From contig DAHUXN010000031.1 in NCBI GenBank assembly GCA_027307115.1, positions 1 to 57,631 of the forward strand: a stretch of DNA of 57,631 nt. The letters run 5' to 3'. Shown piece after piece: positions 36,427 to 45,728 of this stretch. Every line of letters starts with the position of its first letter. The stretch's first letter is position 1. The position numbers and the translations under genes are program-made. The notes under the pieces are model-generated. The model was not told the DNA's origin. It did no database searches and worked only from the letters and a program-made list of their open reading frames with translations. The DNA is from Acidobacteriota bacterium. Its GTDB lineage: Bacteria > Acidobacteriota > Terriglobia > Acidiferrales > UBA7541.

Positions 36427-37020
36427 ATGCGACGATTCTACTGGTTGGCGACATGTGGCGCGTTCCTGTTCCTCGCATCCTGCGGCAGCAGCCCGCATCC
36501 AATTGCGCAAGACGCCGCGAAGCCCGCTGCGCCCTCGTATCCACCGGAAGTGGATCAAGTGACGCAGAAGCTATTCGGCACGGAAACGGAAGTGATTGCC
36601 TACGGGGATCTGGCGAAAAACGGGAAGCAGGAGGCGTTGGTCGTCAACCGCATTAAGAAAACGCCCGATGGGATCGTTCCCGGGAATTTGGTGACGCGTG
36701 TTGGAATCATCGAGAATGAGGGCGGAAATTCGTGGAAGGAAGTGTTTTTGTGCGACGAGCATTTCAAGAATCCAGCTGGATTTTTGGGCGGGCAGCCGCT
36801 TTCGCCGGTCAACGGCTGGCGTTTGCAATATGAGCAGGACGCGAAGAAGGGGCTGACTATGTATTTTACGCCGCTGCAGAAACCTGCGGGCGGCTACGTT
36901 GTGACTTACGGAGTGCGATGGAACCCGGAAACGAAGCGTTACCAGATGCTCGACCGGAGTTTTACTAAATTCCTGGGAGAAGTGTCGACGCTCGAGCCGA
37001 TCGACTCGACTTCGCAATAA
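36427..37020 (+). CDS. Lipoprotein of unknown function
   Basis: This 197-residue protein has a lipoprotein signal: short basic N-terminus, hydrophobic core (WLATCGAFLFLA) and lipobox LASC with the modified cysteine at about residue 19. The mature part is a mixed alpha/beta domain (EVIAYGDLAKNGKQEALVVNRIKK, reminiscent of VCBS-like or integrin-like loop wording) that ends just before the ABC gene. Its stop (TAA) shares a base with the start codon of the ABC exporter gene, so it is translationally coupled to the exporter. It may be an accessory envelope component. Confidence 0.75.
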   Translation: MRRFYWLATCGAFLFLASCGSSPHPIAQDAAKPAAPSYPPEVDQVTQKLFGTETEVIAYGDLAKNGKQEALVVNRIKKTPDGIVPGNLVTRVGIIENEGGNSWKEVFLCDEHFKNPAGFLGGQPLSPVNGWRLQYEQDAKKGLTMYFTPLQKPAGGYVVTYGVRWNPETKRYQMLDRSFTKFLGEVSTLEPIDSTSQ

Positions 37021-38978
37021 TGAGCACAGTGGCACAAACAATTAGCGCGGCGAAGAAGCCGCAGAAGAAGGCCAGCGCGGCGGCCGAGTTGCGGCGGCTA
37101 ATCCCTTATTTGGGGCCCTACAAGGGCGGGATTTTGTTCGGGCTGCTGATGCTCGCGGTGATGGGCCTAATCGGCGCGCTTCCGCCGCTGATCATTGGTT
37201 CGATCATAGATTGCCTCAAGGGATCGCCGCAACCGATGCCCAATCTCACGCAGGCGTCGCACGCGGGAGCAATAACGCTGTGGCACTCCGCGCTGAAGCC
37301 GATTCTCTATTTTTATCAGCCGGAAAACCGTCACACATTGTTGGTTCTTTGTCTGATGCTGGTGGGCGTGGTGGTGGTGAAGGGCATTTTCTCATTTACG
37401 TCGCGCTGGGTTCTCATAGGCGTTTCGCGCGACATTGAATACGATCTGCGAAACGATTTGCTGGCGCGCCTGGTGAAGCTGGAACCGGAATTTTACGTGC
37501 GGAATCGCACGGGTGACTTGATGTCGCGCTGCACAAACGACTTGAGCGCGGTGCGCATGGTGCTCGGGCCCGGAATCATGTACAGCGCGACGACGCTCGT
37601 GGGAATGGCAGTGGCTCTGGCGGTGATGGCGACGATATCGCCGCTGCTGACGCTGGAGGTTCTTTTGCCGGTTCCGTTTGTGTTCATCACGGTGAGGTAC
37701 TTCGGCACGAGGATCCACGAGCTGCAAGCGAAGATCCAGGCGATGCTGGCAACGCTTTCCGCCAAAGCACAGGAGAATCTGTCGGGAATACGCGTGGTGC
37801 GGGCTTACGGGCAAGAGGAGGCCGAAACGCGGTCGTTTGACGACGCAAATCGGCAATACGTTGGGCAGAACATACGCATGATTCGCGCGTGGAGCCTGTT
37901 TTTTCCCGCGCTGTCCACGATCATTGGATTTTCGATTGTGTTCGTCCTGTGGCAGGGCAGCCGCATGGTGGTTCAAGGCCGCATCTCGCTGGGGGCGCTG
38001 ATTGCATTTTACACGTTTGTAGGGCAGCTCGTGTTTCCGATGATCGCGCTCGGCTTCGTGACCAATATTTTTCAACGCGGGGCGGCATCGATGGGTCGAT
38101 TGAACTACGTTTTGGACGTCGAACCGGGAATCAGCGACGCGGGAGTGCACAGAGAGGCGCCGGCCGAGGTTCGAGGCGACATTGAATTTCGCAATTTGAC
38201 CTTCACTTATCCCACAGCGCGAAGCGGAAATGGCACGCAACCGGCCGCGAGAGGCAAAGATTCCGAGGCCGCTGTGAATGAGCCGGTGCTGCGGAATATC
38301 AATTTGCACATTCCGGCAGGCTCGACAGTTGCGATTGTGGGTCCAACGGGGAGCGGAAAAACGACGCTGGCGGGACTGATCGCGCGGCTTTGGGAAGCGC
38401 CGACCGGCACGCTCTTTATCGACGGCCAATCGATTCGCGAGTGGCCGCTGGCGGCGCTGCGCCGAGCGATTGGATTTGTGCCGCAGGATGCGTTTTTGTT
38501 CAGCGACACGCTGCGCGAGAATATTGCATTTGGCGTGGAGGCGGCCACGCTGGAAGCGGTGGAAGACGCGTCGCACGTGGCGAATATCGCGGGCGACATC
38601 TCGGATTTTCCTGGGCGTTATGAAACGATCGTCGGCGAGCGCGGAATCACGCTTTCGGGCGGGCAAAAGCAGCGGACGACGCTTGCGCGGGCGCTTATTC
38701 GCGATCCGAGAATTCTGATTCTGGACGACGCCTTCTCGAGCGTGGACACTGATACGGAAGAAAAAATTCTGCAGGGACTGGAAGACGTGTTCAAGGAACG
38801 CACGACGATACTGATTTCGCACCGGTGCTCAACGGTGCGCGATGCGGATCAAATTGTTGTGTTGCGCGTCGGCGAGATCATTGAAAAGGGGACGCACGAA
38901 GAACTGATTGGGCTTGGCGGATATTACGCGGAGCTATATCAGAAGCAGTTGCTCGAAGAAGAGCTGGCCAGAGAATGA
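37020..38978 (+). CDS. ABC exporter half-transporter with degenerate ATPase site
   Basis: This 652-residue type IV ABC exporter has six membrane helices in residues about 30-350 (LIPYLGPYKGGILFGLLML onward) and a C-terminal ATPase domain. The Walker A motif is GPTGSGKTT (about 440), the signature LSGGQ is canonical, and Walker B is LILDDA, with Asp570 where the catalytic glutamate should be. Asp at this place is a hallmark of the degenerate site in heterodimeric exporters (TM287/TM288, BmrC/BmrD type). It overlaps the lipoprotein gene by one base and the next ABC gene by four (ATGA). Confidence 0.93.
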   Translation: MSTVAQTISAAKKPQKKASAAAELRRLIPYLGPYKGGILFGLLMLAVMGLIGALPPLIIGSIIDCLKGSPQPMPNLTQASHAGAITLWHSALKPILYFYQPENRHTLLVLCLMLVGVVVVKGIFSFTSRWVLIGVSRDIEYDLRNDLLARLVKLEPEFYVRNRTGDLMSRCTNDLSAVRMVLGPGIMYSATTLVGMAVALAVMATISPLLTLEVLLPVPFVFITVRYFGTRIHELQAKIQAMLATLSAKAQENLSGIRVVRAYGQEEAETRSFDDANRQYVGQNIRMIRAWSLFFPALSTIIGFSIVFVLWQGSRMVVQGRISLGALIAFYTFVGQLVFPMIALGFVTNIFQRGAASMGRLNYVLDVEPGISDAGVHREAPAEVRGDIEFRNLTFTYPTARSGNGTQPAARGKDSEAAVNEPVLRNINLHIPAGSTVAIVGPTGSGKTTLAGLIARLWEAPTGTLFIDGQSIREWPLAALRRAIGFVPQDAFLFSDTLRENIAFGVEAATLEAVEDASHVANIAGDISDFPGRYETIVGERGITLSGGQKQRTTLARALIRDPRILILDDAFSSVDTDTEEKILQGLEDVFKERTTILISHRCSTVRDADQIVVLRVGEIIEKGTHEELIGLGGYYAELYQKQLLEEELARE

Positions 38979-40849
38979 GCACACACCACGAAGAAGAGAA
39001 ACTTGGGCGCATATACGACTCGCAACTGACCTGGCGGCTGCTGAAGTATCTGAAGCCGTACAAGTGGCGAGTCTTTTTGGCGCTTGCGCTGACGATGGTG
39101 GTCACGCCCTTGCGGCTGGTCGGGCCGCGGCTCTTTGCGGCGGTAATTGACCGCTACATCACGCCTGCTCTGGGCCACAAGATTACGGTGAACGCGGCGT
39201 TTCATGGGATTCTCTGGATTTCGCTGGCGTTTGTTGCAACGCTGATTCTCAGTTTTCTGTTTCAGTATGGCCAAGTGCGAATCATGCAGTCCGTAGGCCA
39301 GCAGACCATGTACGACCTGCGCAAGCAGATCTTCGGCCATTTGCAGCTGCTGCCGATGGGCTTCTTCGACCGCACGCCGGTGGGACGCCTGGTCACGCGC
39401 GTAACCACCGACGTGGATGCGCTGAACGATTTGTTCGCCGCAGGCGTGGTGGCCATGGTGAACGATTTCTTTTTCCTGGTGGCTGCAATCGCTTATATGT
39501 TGAAGCTGAACTGGAGGCTGGCGCTTGCGGCGTTCGCCGTGCTGCCGCTTATGTTCGGCGTCACGTGGCTATTTCGAAACAGCGTGCGCGACGCAAACCG
39601 GCAGATCCGCACGGGAGTGGCGCGAATCAATGCGTTCCTGCAAGAGCACATCGGCGGAATGGCGGTGATTCAGCTTTTCAACCGCGAGCAAAAGGCGCGG
39701 GAGCAATTCAAGGGGCTGAACCTCGCGTATAACCTTGCTTTCAAAAAGGCCATCAAGGCATATGCGCTGTTCTATCCCGCAATTGATCTGCTGTCTTCGT
39801 CCGGATACGCGATGATCTTCTGGTTCGGCGGATTGCGGCAAGTTGCGGGAGGTCTGGGTATCGGCGTGGTCGCGGAGTTCTATATGTACTCGCAGCAGTT
39901 TTTCATGCCGATTCAGGATTTGAGCGAAAAATTCAACATTCTGCAATCGGCGATGGCCGCTTCGGAGCGGATTTTCAAACTGCTCGATGAGCCGCTGACC
40001 GTGCAATCGGCGGCGAATGCGGTGAAGCTGGAAACGGCAAAGGGCGAGATTCAATTCCGCAATGTATGGTTTGCGTATCGCGGCGGCGAAAATCCCAAAG
40101 AAGAAGATTGGGTGCTGCGGGATGTATCGTTCCGCGTCGCGCCGGGGCAAAACATAGCCATCGTAGGGCACACTGGCGCGGGCAAGACGACGATTATTCA
40201 ACTGCTGCTGCGGTTTTACGATATTCAGCGTGGTGAAATTCTTCTTGACGGGATAAATATCCGGGAACTGCAGCTTCAGCATTTGCGGCAGTTCTTCGGG
40301 ATTGTGCTGCAGGATCCTTTCCTTTTCAGCGGGACAATCGAATCGAATGTGCGTCTGGGAACCGCGTCGATCACGCCCGACATGGTAGAGCAGTCTTTGC
40401 GCGAAGTGGGCCTCGGTCCCTTTATCGAATCCCTGCCTCATGGAATGGCCACCGAAGTGACCGAGCGAGGTGCTACTCTTTCGGTGGGACAACGGCAGCT
40501 GATCAGCTTCGCGCGCGCGCTGGCGCACGATCCGCAATTCTTAATTCTGGACGAGGCGACGTCGAGCGTTGACACCCAGACGGAATCGCTGATCCGTGAG
40601 GCGCTTGACCGTTTGCTTTCTGGAAGGACCGCTCTGGTGATTGCGCATCGCCTCAGCACCATTCAACACGCTGACCGGATTCTTGTATTCCACAAGAGCA
40701 GGTTGCGCGAAGAAGGCACGCACCAGGAACTGCTGGCGCGCCGCGGGATTTATTACCGCCTCTACCAGCTCCAGTACAAAGACCAGGAACTTCGCCTGCC
40801 AGTTTCGGGCGGTGTGCGCGCTGGCACGCCTCTGCCGGCAAATGATTAG
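38975..40849 (+). CDS. ABC exporter half-transporter, catalytically competent partner
   Basis: This 624-residue protein has the same architecture as its neighbour: transmembrane domain about 20-310, then the ATPase. Walker A is GHTGAGKTT, and Walker B is LILDEA with the catalytic Glu527. The signature is LSVGQ (502-506), deviating from LSGGQ at position 3. In a heterodimer its signature pairs with the Asp-containing Walker motifs of the upstream subunit, so both deviations would fall in the same degenerate composite site. The substrate is unknown; lipid, drug or peptide are all possible. Confidence 0.93.
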   Translation: MSTHHEEEKLGRIYDSQLTWRLLKYLKPYKWRVFLALALTMVVTPLRLVGPRLFAAVIDRYITPALGHKITVNAAFHGILWISLAFVATLILSFLFQYGQVRIMQSVGQQTMYDLRKQIFGHLQLLPMGFFDRTPVGRLVTRVTTDVDALNDLFAAGVVAMVNDFFFLVAAIAYMLKLNWRLALAAFAVLPLMFGVTWLFRNSVRDANRQIRTGVARINAFLQEHIGGMAVIQLFNREQKAREQFKGLNLAYNLAFKKAIKAYALFYPAIDLLSSSGYAMIFWFGGLRQVAGGLGIGVVAEFYMYSQQFFMPIQDLSEKFNILQSAMAASERIFKLLDEPLTVQSAANAVKLETAKGEIQFRNVWFAYRGGENPKEEDWVLRDVSFRVAPGQNIAIVGHTGAGKTTIIQLLLRFYDIQRGEILLDGINIRELQLQHLRQFFGIVLQDPFLFSGTIESNVRLGTASITPDMVEQSLREVGLGPFIESLPHGMATEVTERGATLSVGQRQLISFARALAHDPQFLILDEATSSVDTQTESLIREALDRLLSGRTALVIAHRLSTIQHADRILVFHKSRLREEGTHQELLARRGIYYRLYQLQYKDQELRLPVSGGVRAGTPLPAND

Positions 40850-40941
40850 GCCGCGGCGCCGCCAGTGCTGGAGCGCCACGCAAAATGCATTCCTCTCCCG
40901 CCCGTGAACATTCTGCTCACCGCATTCCTTGAGTCCGCCGC

Positions 40942-42069
40942 ATGATGGCTCCGCCGGAAATCCTCATCTCCGCGGGCGAAGCCTCCGGCGACATGTATGC
41001 TGCCCGACTGGCGCGCGCGCTGCAGGCGCTGACGGGCGCTCACCTTTTCGGCATGGGCGGCCCGAAGATGCGCGAAGCAGGAGTCGAGATTGTCGCAGAC
41101 GCTTCAGAAATCGCCGTTGTAGGGATCACGGAAGCGCTGCACCGGCTGCCCGCTGTCTGGCGCGCATGGCGGAAATTGGAACAAGAAGCGGTGCACCGCA
41201 AGCCGGCCCTGGCGATCACCGTGGATTCACCGGGATTCAATTTTGGCCTGGCGCGGCGATTGAAAAAGCACGGTATTCGAATCGTTTATTTCATCAGCCC
41301 CCAGATTTGGGCTTGGAGGCCGCGCCGCATGCGCTGGATTCAGCGCCGGTTCGAGCGCGTCCTCGTGATTTTTCCTTTCGAGGAGGAGATCTATCGCAAA
41401 GCCGGCGTTGCGGTGAATTTCGTCGGGCATCCTCTGGTCGATTCGGTCCACCCGCAAACGACGCGCGAGCAATTCGCTGGGCGATTCGGTCTGAATGCGC
41501 AGCGCCCAATCGTTGCATTATTGCCGGGAAGCCGTCCCAGCGAAATCCGACGGAGCATGCCGATTATTGCGGAGGCTTGCGCACGGTTGCAAAAAAACTT
41601 CCCGGTGCAGTTTGTGCTTCTGGTGGCACCGGGGCTTGAGGCGAATATTTTCGACTGCTTCAAACGGACGGATTTGCACGTAACCTCAGTTGTAGATGCC
41701 GTTTACGATGCGCTCGCGGCGGCCGACTGCGCCATCGTGTCGAGTGGAACGGCAACCGTTGAAGCCGCGCTGCTGGGCACGCCGATGGTGGTCGTGTACC
41801 GGCTTTCGGGACTCACTGCAATGATTGCAAGGCCCCTTGTGCGGACTCCTTTATTCGCCATGGTGAATCTAATTTCAGGTCGGCAAGTGGTGCCGGAGCT
41901 GATTCAGGACAGATTTACGGCCGAGGCTTTGGAGAGAGAGATTCGCCGTCTGCTGGATTCGCCAGAGGCACGCGCGCAACAAAGGCAGGATCTGGCGGCT
42001 GTGAGGCTGAAACTGGGCCCCGGGGGCGCGATCGAGAGGGCCGCCGAAGTCATCGCGGGAATGCTCTAA
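40942..42069 (+). CDS. lpxB: Lipid-A-disaccharide synthase
   Basis: This GT-B glycosyltransferase joins UDP-2,3-diacyl-GlcN with lipid X to make lipid A disaccharide at the inner membrane. Signature segments are ILISAGEASGDMYAARL (N-terminus), DSPGFNF, YFISPQIWAW, FVGHPLVD, LLPGSRPSEI and the late SSGTATVEAALLGTPMVVVYR. The length is 375 residues. It lies 92 bases after the exporter genes on the same strand and indicates an outer membrane with lipopolysaccharide-like lipid A. The other lpx genes are not in the window. Confidence 0.95.
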   Translation: MMAPPEILISAGEASGDMYAARLARALQALTGAHLFGMGGPKMREAGVEIVADASEIAVVGITEALHRLPAVWRAWRKLEQEAVHRKPALAITVDSPGFNFGLARRLKKHGIRIVYFISPQIWAWRPRRMRWIQRRFERVLVIFPFEEEIYRKAGVAVNFVGHPLVDSVHPQTTREQFAGRFGLNAQRPIVALLPGSRPSEIRRSMPIIAEACARLQKNFPVQFVLLVAPGLEANIFDCFKRTDLHVTSVVDAVYDALAAADCAIVSSGTATVEAALLGTPMVVVYRLSGLTAMIARPLVRTPLFAMVNLISGRQVVPELIQDRFTAEALEREIRRLLDSPEARAQQRQDLAAVRLKLGPGGAIERAAEVIAGML

Positions 42070-42113
42070 TCTTTGAGAGAACAGGCAACTAGCAGGCTTG
42101 GTTTGGTACTCTA

Positions 42114-44234
42114 ATGAGCGGACGATACATGACATTAAAAAAAGGCATCGCCACATATCTTCAAGCTCTTCAGCTCACATTTCTGCTCGTACTGCTCGGT
42201 CTCAGCGCAAGTGTGCTAAGCGCGCAAACACAGCTTCCTAAATTCGATTTTCAAGCTGAGCATTACGACGTCCAAGCGGCGCTGCACCCGGCTGAACAAA
42301 ATCTGACAGCCGAAGCAAAAGTCGAATTCGTGGCGAAAACGGCGTCGCGAACCATCTTGGTTGAATTGCATCCTGATTTGCACGTGGACGCGGTGAAGCT
42401 CGCGATTGACGGCCGGAAACTTGATTTTCAGCGCGACTCGTTCAATCCGCTCGATCTCGAAGTGACACTTCCCTCCATGGCGCAGCCTGGAATGCACGTC
42501 ACGCTCATTTTCAATTATTCGGGCGCCTTCGCGAATGACGATGACAGCCCGACGAAAGACGTTCGTTTCGCATGGATCGATAAGACCTCCGCGTACCTGC
42601 TGCTGCCGGCTCGCTGGTTTCCCTTGACGAATTATCCTTCGAACCGCTACACGGCCACTTTTCAAATCACCGTACCGGACAATTTCGCCGTGACCGGCAC
42701 CGGGCAATCCTCGACGCCGAATTCCCTGCCCGCCGAAAAACCCGGAGAGTCTGGGCGGTCGGTATACACCTTCAATTGTAAAGACGCAGCGCCAGTGGGA
42801 ACGTTTGTCGCGGGAAGCTTGCAACTGGCGCCAGTACAGGCGCAAGGCTTAAACATTTCCGTGTTTGCGCCGCCGGCGGCAAGCGCCACGGCTCCGCGTT
42901 ACGGCGATGAGCTTGCTAACGTTCTGACTTATTACTCGAACGAATTCGGCCCATTACCGTCGCCCACTATGACGCTGGCGCAATTGCCGGACGGCACCAT
43001 CGACAGTTTCTCGGCTCCAGGGTTGCTGCTGCTCAGCGCGCGCGACTGGGGCACCACGGTAAATCAGAACGAACTGGCGCACTTGTCCGCTCAGCAGTGG
43101 TGGGGCAATCAAGTGCTGCCCGCGTCGCCTGGCAACGCATGGGTCACCGACGGGTTGGCGCAATACGTGACCGCCATGTACATCGAACACTCACAGGGCG
43201 AGCAAGGTTTTCGCCGTGAATTGACGAACTACGCCGTAGGCTCGGTGATGTTCGAAAGCGCCACGCCCATTGCACAATCGCAGGATTTGCAGCCGTACTC
43301 GCAGCAGTATCAGTCGATAGTGGTGGACAAGGGCGCGATGGTGTTTCACATGTTGCGGACGTCCATGGGAGATGCGGCTTTCAATTCATTGCTGCACGAT
43401 TTCTATACAGCACACACGGGAAAAACAGCGAGCATCGAGGATTTCGAAAAAGCTGCGGAAACCCATATGCTCCCGCAGAAGACCGGCCAGCCGCATCTGA
43501 ATCTGACTGCATTTTTTTCTCAGTGGCTCGATTCCACGGGCATTCCGGAATTCAAGCTGGACTACATTGTTTACCGAACGCCCAAGGGTTTCAAAGTTGT
43601 TGGCAAAGTCACGCAGCCGCTCGAGACCTTTAACATGCCGGTCGAAATTCGCGTGAATACAGAGGGGAACCCGGTAACGAAAACCGTCCAGGTGATTGGG
43701 ACGAGCACGCCTTTTGAGATCGAGTCCTTCAACGTGCCGAAACCCGACGGAATTTTGATCGACCCGGATAACGACCTGTTGAAAGTGAGTCCGAAACTGC
43801 ATGTGCGGGCTCTTATCGCCCGCGGCGAAGGCCTGGCGGCCCAAGGAAACTTCCAGGAAGCCATCCAGCAATACCAGCAGGCGCTGGCCTTGCAAGCGAA
43901 CAATTCCCTGGCGGATTTTCGGATTGGCGAAGCGTATTTCTATCAGAAAAACTATTCGGCGTCCGCGGATTCCTTTCGCAACGCGCTCGATGGCGATCTC
44001 GATTCCAGTTATAAGTGGGTCGAAGTCTGGAGCCACATTTACCTGGGAAAGATTTTTGACCTGACCGGCTCGCGCGAGCGCGCCATCAACGAATATCAGA
44101 AGGCGGAGGAATTGAAGGACAACACAGGCGGCGCACAGCAAGAAGCCGAGAAGTACATGAAGTCACCGTACACCGCGGCCGGCGGTACGCAGTCCCCTAC
44201 GACGAAGCCGGAAGAGAAATCCTCGAAGCCGTAG
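42114..44234 (+). CDS. M1-peptidase-like protein with lost zinc site and C-terminal TPR repeats
   Basis: This 706-residue protein has an N-terminal signal/anchor (about residues 15-38), the M1 beta-saddle domain (about 45-245) and a thermolysin-like domain. TPR repeats follow (about 590-680: GNFQEAIQQYQQALALQANNSLADFRIGEAYF). Where M1 enzymes have HExxHx18E, this protein reads H323-L-S-A-Q327, with Asp346 at the exact distance of the distal Glu and the flanking QWWGN kept. GAMEN is replaced by GTIDS (294-298), and the catalytic Tyr position is also changed. It therefore seems to be a non-catalytic paralogue that keeps the fold. Confidence 0.85.
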   Translation: MSGRYMTLKKGIATYLQALQLTFLLVLLGLSASVLSAQTQLPKFDFQAEHYDVQAALHPAEQNLTAEAKVEFVAKTASRTILVELHPDLHVDAVKLAIDGRKLDFQRDSFNPLDLEVTLPSMAQPGMHVTLIFNYSGAFANDDDSPTKDVRFAWIDKTSAYLLLPARWFPLTNYPSNRYTATFQITVPDNFAVTGTGQSSTPNSLPAEKPGESGRSVYTFNCKDAAPVGTFVAGSLQLAPVQAQGLNISVFAPPAASATAPRYGDELANVLTYYSNEFGPLPSPTMTLAQLPDGTIDSFSAPGLLLLSARDWGTTVNQNELAHLSAQQWWGNQVLPASPGNAWVTDGLAQYVTAMYIEHSQGEQGFRRELTNYAVGSVMFESATPIAQSQDLQPYSQQYQSIVVDKGAMVFHMLRTSMGDAAFNSLLHDFYTAHTGKTASIEDFEKAAETHMLPQKTGQPHLNLTAFFSQWLDSTGIPEFKLDYIVYRTPKGFKVVGKVTQPLETFNMPVEIRVNTEGNPVTKTVQVIGTSTPFEIESFNVPKPDGILIDPDNDLLKVSPKLHVRALIARGEGLAAQGNFQEAIQQYQQALALQANNSLADFRIGEAYFYQKNYSASADSFRNALDGDLDSSYKWVEVWSHIYLGKIFDLTGSRERAINEYQKAEELKDNTGGAQQEAEKYMKSPYTAAGGTQSPTTKPEEKSSKP

Positions 44235-44250
44235 CAAACACGCTCGCGCG

Positions 44251-44790
44251 TTACGCCTCTGTATTTCCCTTCTTTTTTGTTTCCTTCCACACTTGCTCGA
44301 ATATTTCGAGGGATTGTTTGTCAAAGAGAATAAATTGCACTTGTTCGAGGGAAGTCGCACCCTGCAAATGCTTTTGCGCCTCGGCGAGCATGATTTCAGC
44401 GCACTCGCGCATGGGAAAACCGGCAATGCCAGTGCCAACCGCCGGAAAAGCGATCGTCTTGAGGTTATTTTGCGCGGCAATGCGAAGCGAATGCGCCGTC
44501 GAACTGCGCAATGCTCGTCCCGTTGTCGCGCCGCCGAGTTGCATGCTGGCCGCGTGAATTACATGACGCGCTTTCAACCGGCCCCCGGACGTGATGGCCG
44601 CGCCACCCACCGGAACGGAGCCGATGGCGTTGCATTCGCGCTGAATCTGCTCGCCACCCTTGCGGCGAATGGCTCCCGCCACGCCTCCTCCGAGCTGCAA
44701 GTCATTGTTCGCGGCGTTGACGATCGCGTCGGCATCCGCCTCCGTCAAGTCGCCCTGCAGCAAAACGATTTTGTCCGCAATTTCGGCCAT
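44251..44790 (-). CDS. Macro-domain protein, O-acetyl-ADP-ribose deacetylase-like
   Basis: This 179-residue protein is a single macro domain: QGDLTEADADAIVNAANNDLQLGGGVAGAI (the ADP-ribose diphosphate loop and the N-A-A-N asparagines), HVIHAASMQLGG and FPAVGTGIAGFPMRECAEIM. The catalytic Asn/Asp pattern resembles the MacroD/YmdB type. It binds or hydrolyses ADP-ribose derivatives. It is the last gene of the long minus-strand aromatic-CoA operon, 20 bases after the dehydrogenase gene. Its stop faces the M1-like gene's stop at a distance of 16 bases. Confidence 0.9.
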   Translation of the reverse strand: MAEIADKIVLLQGDLTEADADAIVNAANNDLQLGGGVAGAIRRKGGEQIQRECNAIGSVPVGGAAITSGGRLKARHVIHAASMQLGGATTGRALRSSTAHSLRIAAQNNLKTIAFPAVGTGIAGFPMRECAEIMLAEAQKHLQGATSLEQVQFILFDKQSLEIFEQVWKETKKKGNTEA

Positions 44791-44810
44791 GGCTGAATAT
44801 TAAAAAAATC

Positions 44811-45686
44811 CTACGCCTTCTGCTTGGCTGCCGCATCCTTGTATTCGAAAACGCCGCGACCCGATTTGCGTCCCAGTCGGCCAGCCTTCACGTATTGTTC
44901 AATCAATGGGCACGGACGATACTTGTCGCCAAGCGTGCGATGCAAATGCTGAAGAATGCTCAATCGCACATCGAGTCCCACAAGGTCGACCAGCTCAAAA
45001 GGGCCCATCGGATGGTTGAGTCCGAGCTTCAAGGCCTTGTCAATATCCGCAGCGCTGGCAATCCCCTCCTGCAACATGTAAAACGCTTCGTTCCCAATCA
45101 TCGCATTGATGCGGCTGGTGACGAAGCCCGGCGATTCGCGGACGACAACGACCTCTTTCCCCATGCGACGGCCCGCCTCGACGCAGGAGTTCACAGTCGC
45201 TTCCGAAGTTTCCAGGCCGCGCACAATTTCGAGCAATTTCATTTTCTGGACAGGATTAAAAAAGTGCATGCCAATGCAATTCTCGGCGCGGAAAGTGATT
45301 GCAGCCATTTCCGTAATCGAAAGCGAAGACGTGTTGCTGGCGAAAATTGACCCTGGCTTGGCGAATTTGTCGAGGATGGTGAAGATCTCGAGCTTCAATT
45401 CCATCTCTTCAGGAACAGCCTCGATAACTAGATCCGCTTCCCGGCAGGCGTCTTGCACTGAACCGGCGGTAGTGATCCGGGCGAGCGATTGCTGCTTCTG
45501 CTCCTCAGTGATCTTGCCTCGCGCGATTCCTTCATCGAATGCGCGGCGAATGTATTCGATGCCTTGCTCCTGCATCGATGGCGACACATCTTCGAGAATC
45601 GTTCGGTAGCCGGCGAGCGCGGAGCAGTACGCGATGCCGCGTCCCATCGTCCCCGCGCCAATAATTGCGACGGTCTTGATTTCCAT
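44811..45686 (-). CDS. 3-hydroxyacyl-CoA dehydrogenase (3-hydroxybutyryl-CoA type, PaaH-like)
   Basis: This protein oxidises L-3-hydroxyacyl-CoA with NAD+. It has the Rossmann motif IGAGTMGRGIA near the N-terminus, the catalytic His in GMHFFNPVQKM with the partner Glu in DLVIEAVPEEMELK, and the C-terminal 3HCDH domain (NHPMGPFELVDLVGLDV). The length is 291 residues. AAGGAG lies seven bases before the ATG. Within the operon it is suited to the beta-oxidation-like end of an aromatic-CoA pathway, oxidising a ring-derived hydroxyacyl-CoA. Confidence 0.94.
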   Translation of the reverse strand: MEIKTVAIIGAGTMGRGIAYCSALAGYRTILEDVSPSMQEQGIEYIRRAFDEGIARGKITEEQKQQSLARITTAGSVQDACREADLVIEAVPEEMELKLEIFTILDKFAKPGSIFASNTSSLSITEMAAITFRAENCIGMHFFNPVQKMKLLEIVRGLETSEATVNSCVEAGRRMGKEVVVVRESPGFVTSRINAMIGNEAFYMLQEGIASAADIDKALKLGLNHPMGPFELVDLVGLDVRLSILQHLHRTLGDKYRPCPLIEQYVKAGRLGRKSGRGVFEYKDAAAKQKA

Positions 45687-45728
45687 TCGCTCTCCTTCGG
45701 ATGACTTCCGCGCGAGAAGCGTGTTGCG

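Noticed and set aside
37392-38822. 476-codon minus-strand frame opposite the first ABC exporter gene
   Set aside because: The plus-strand gene has complete ABC motifs; the antisense product is Arg/His-rich and motif-free.
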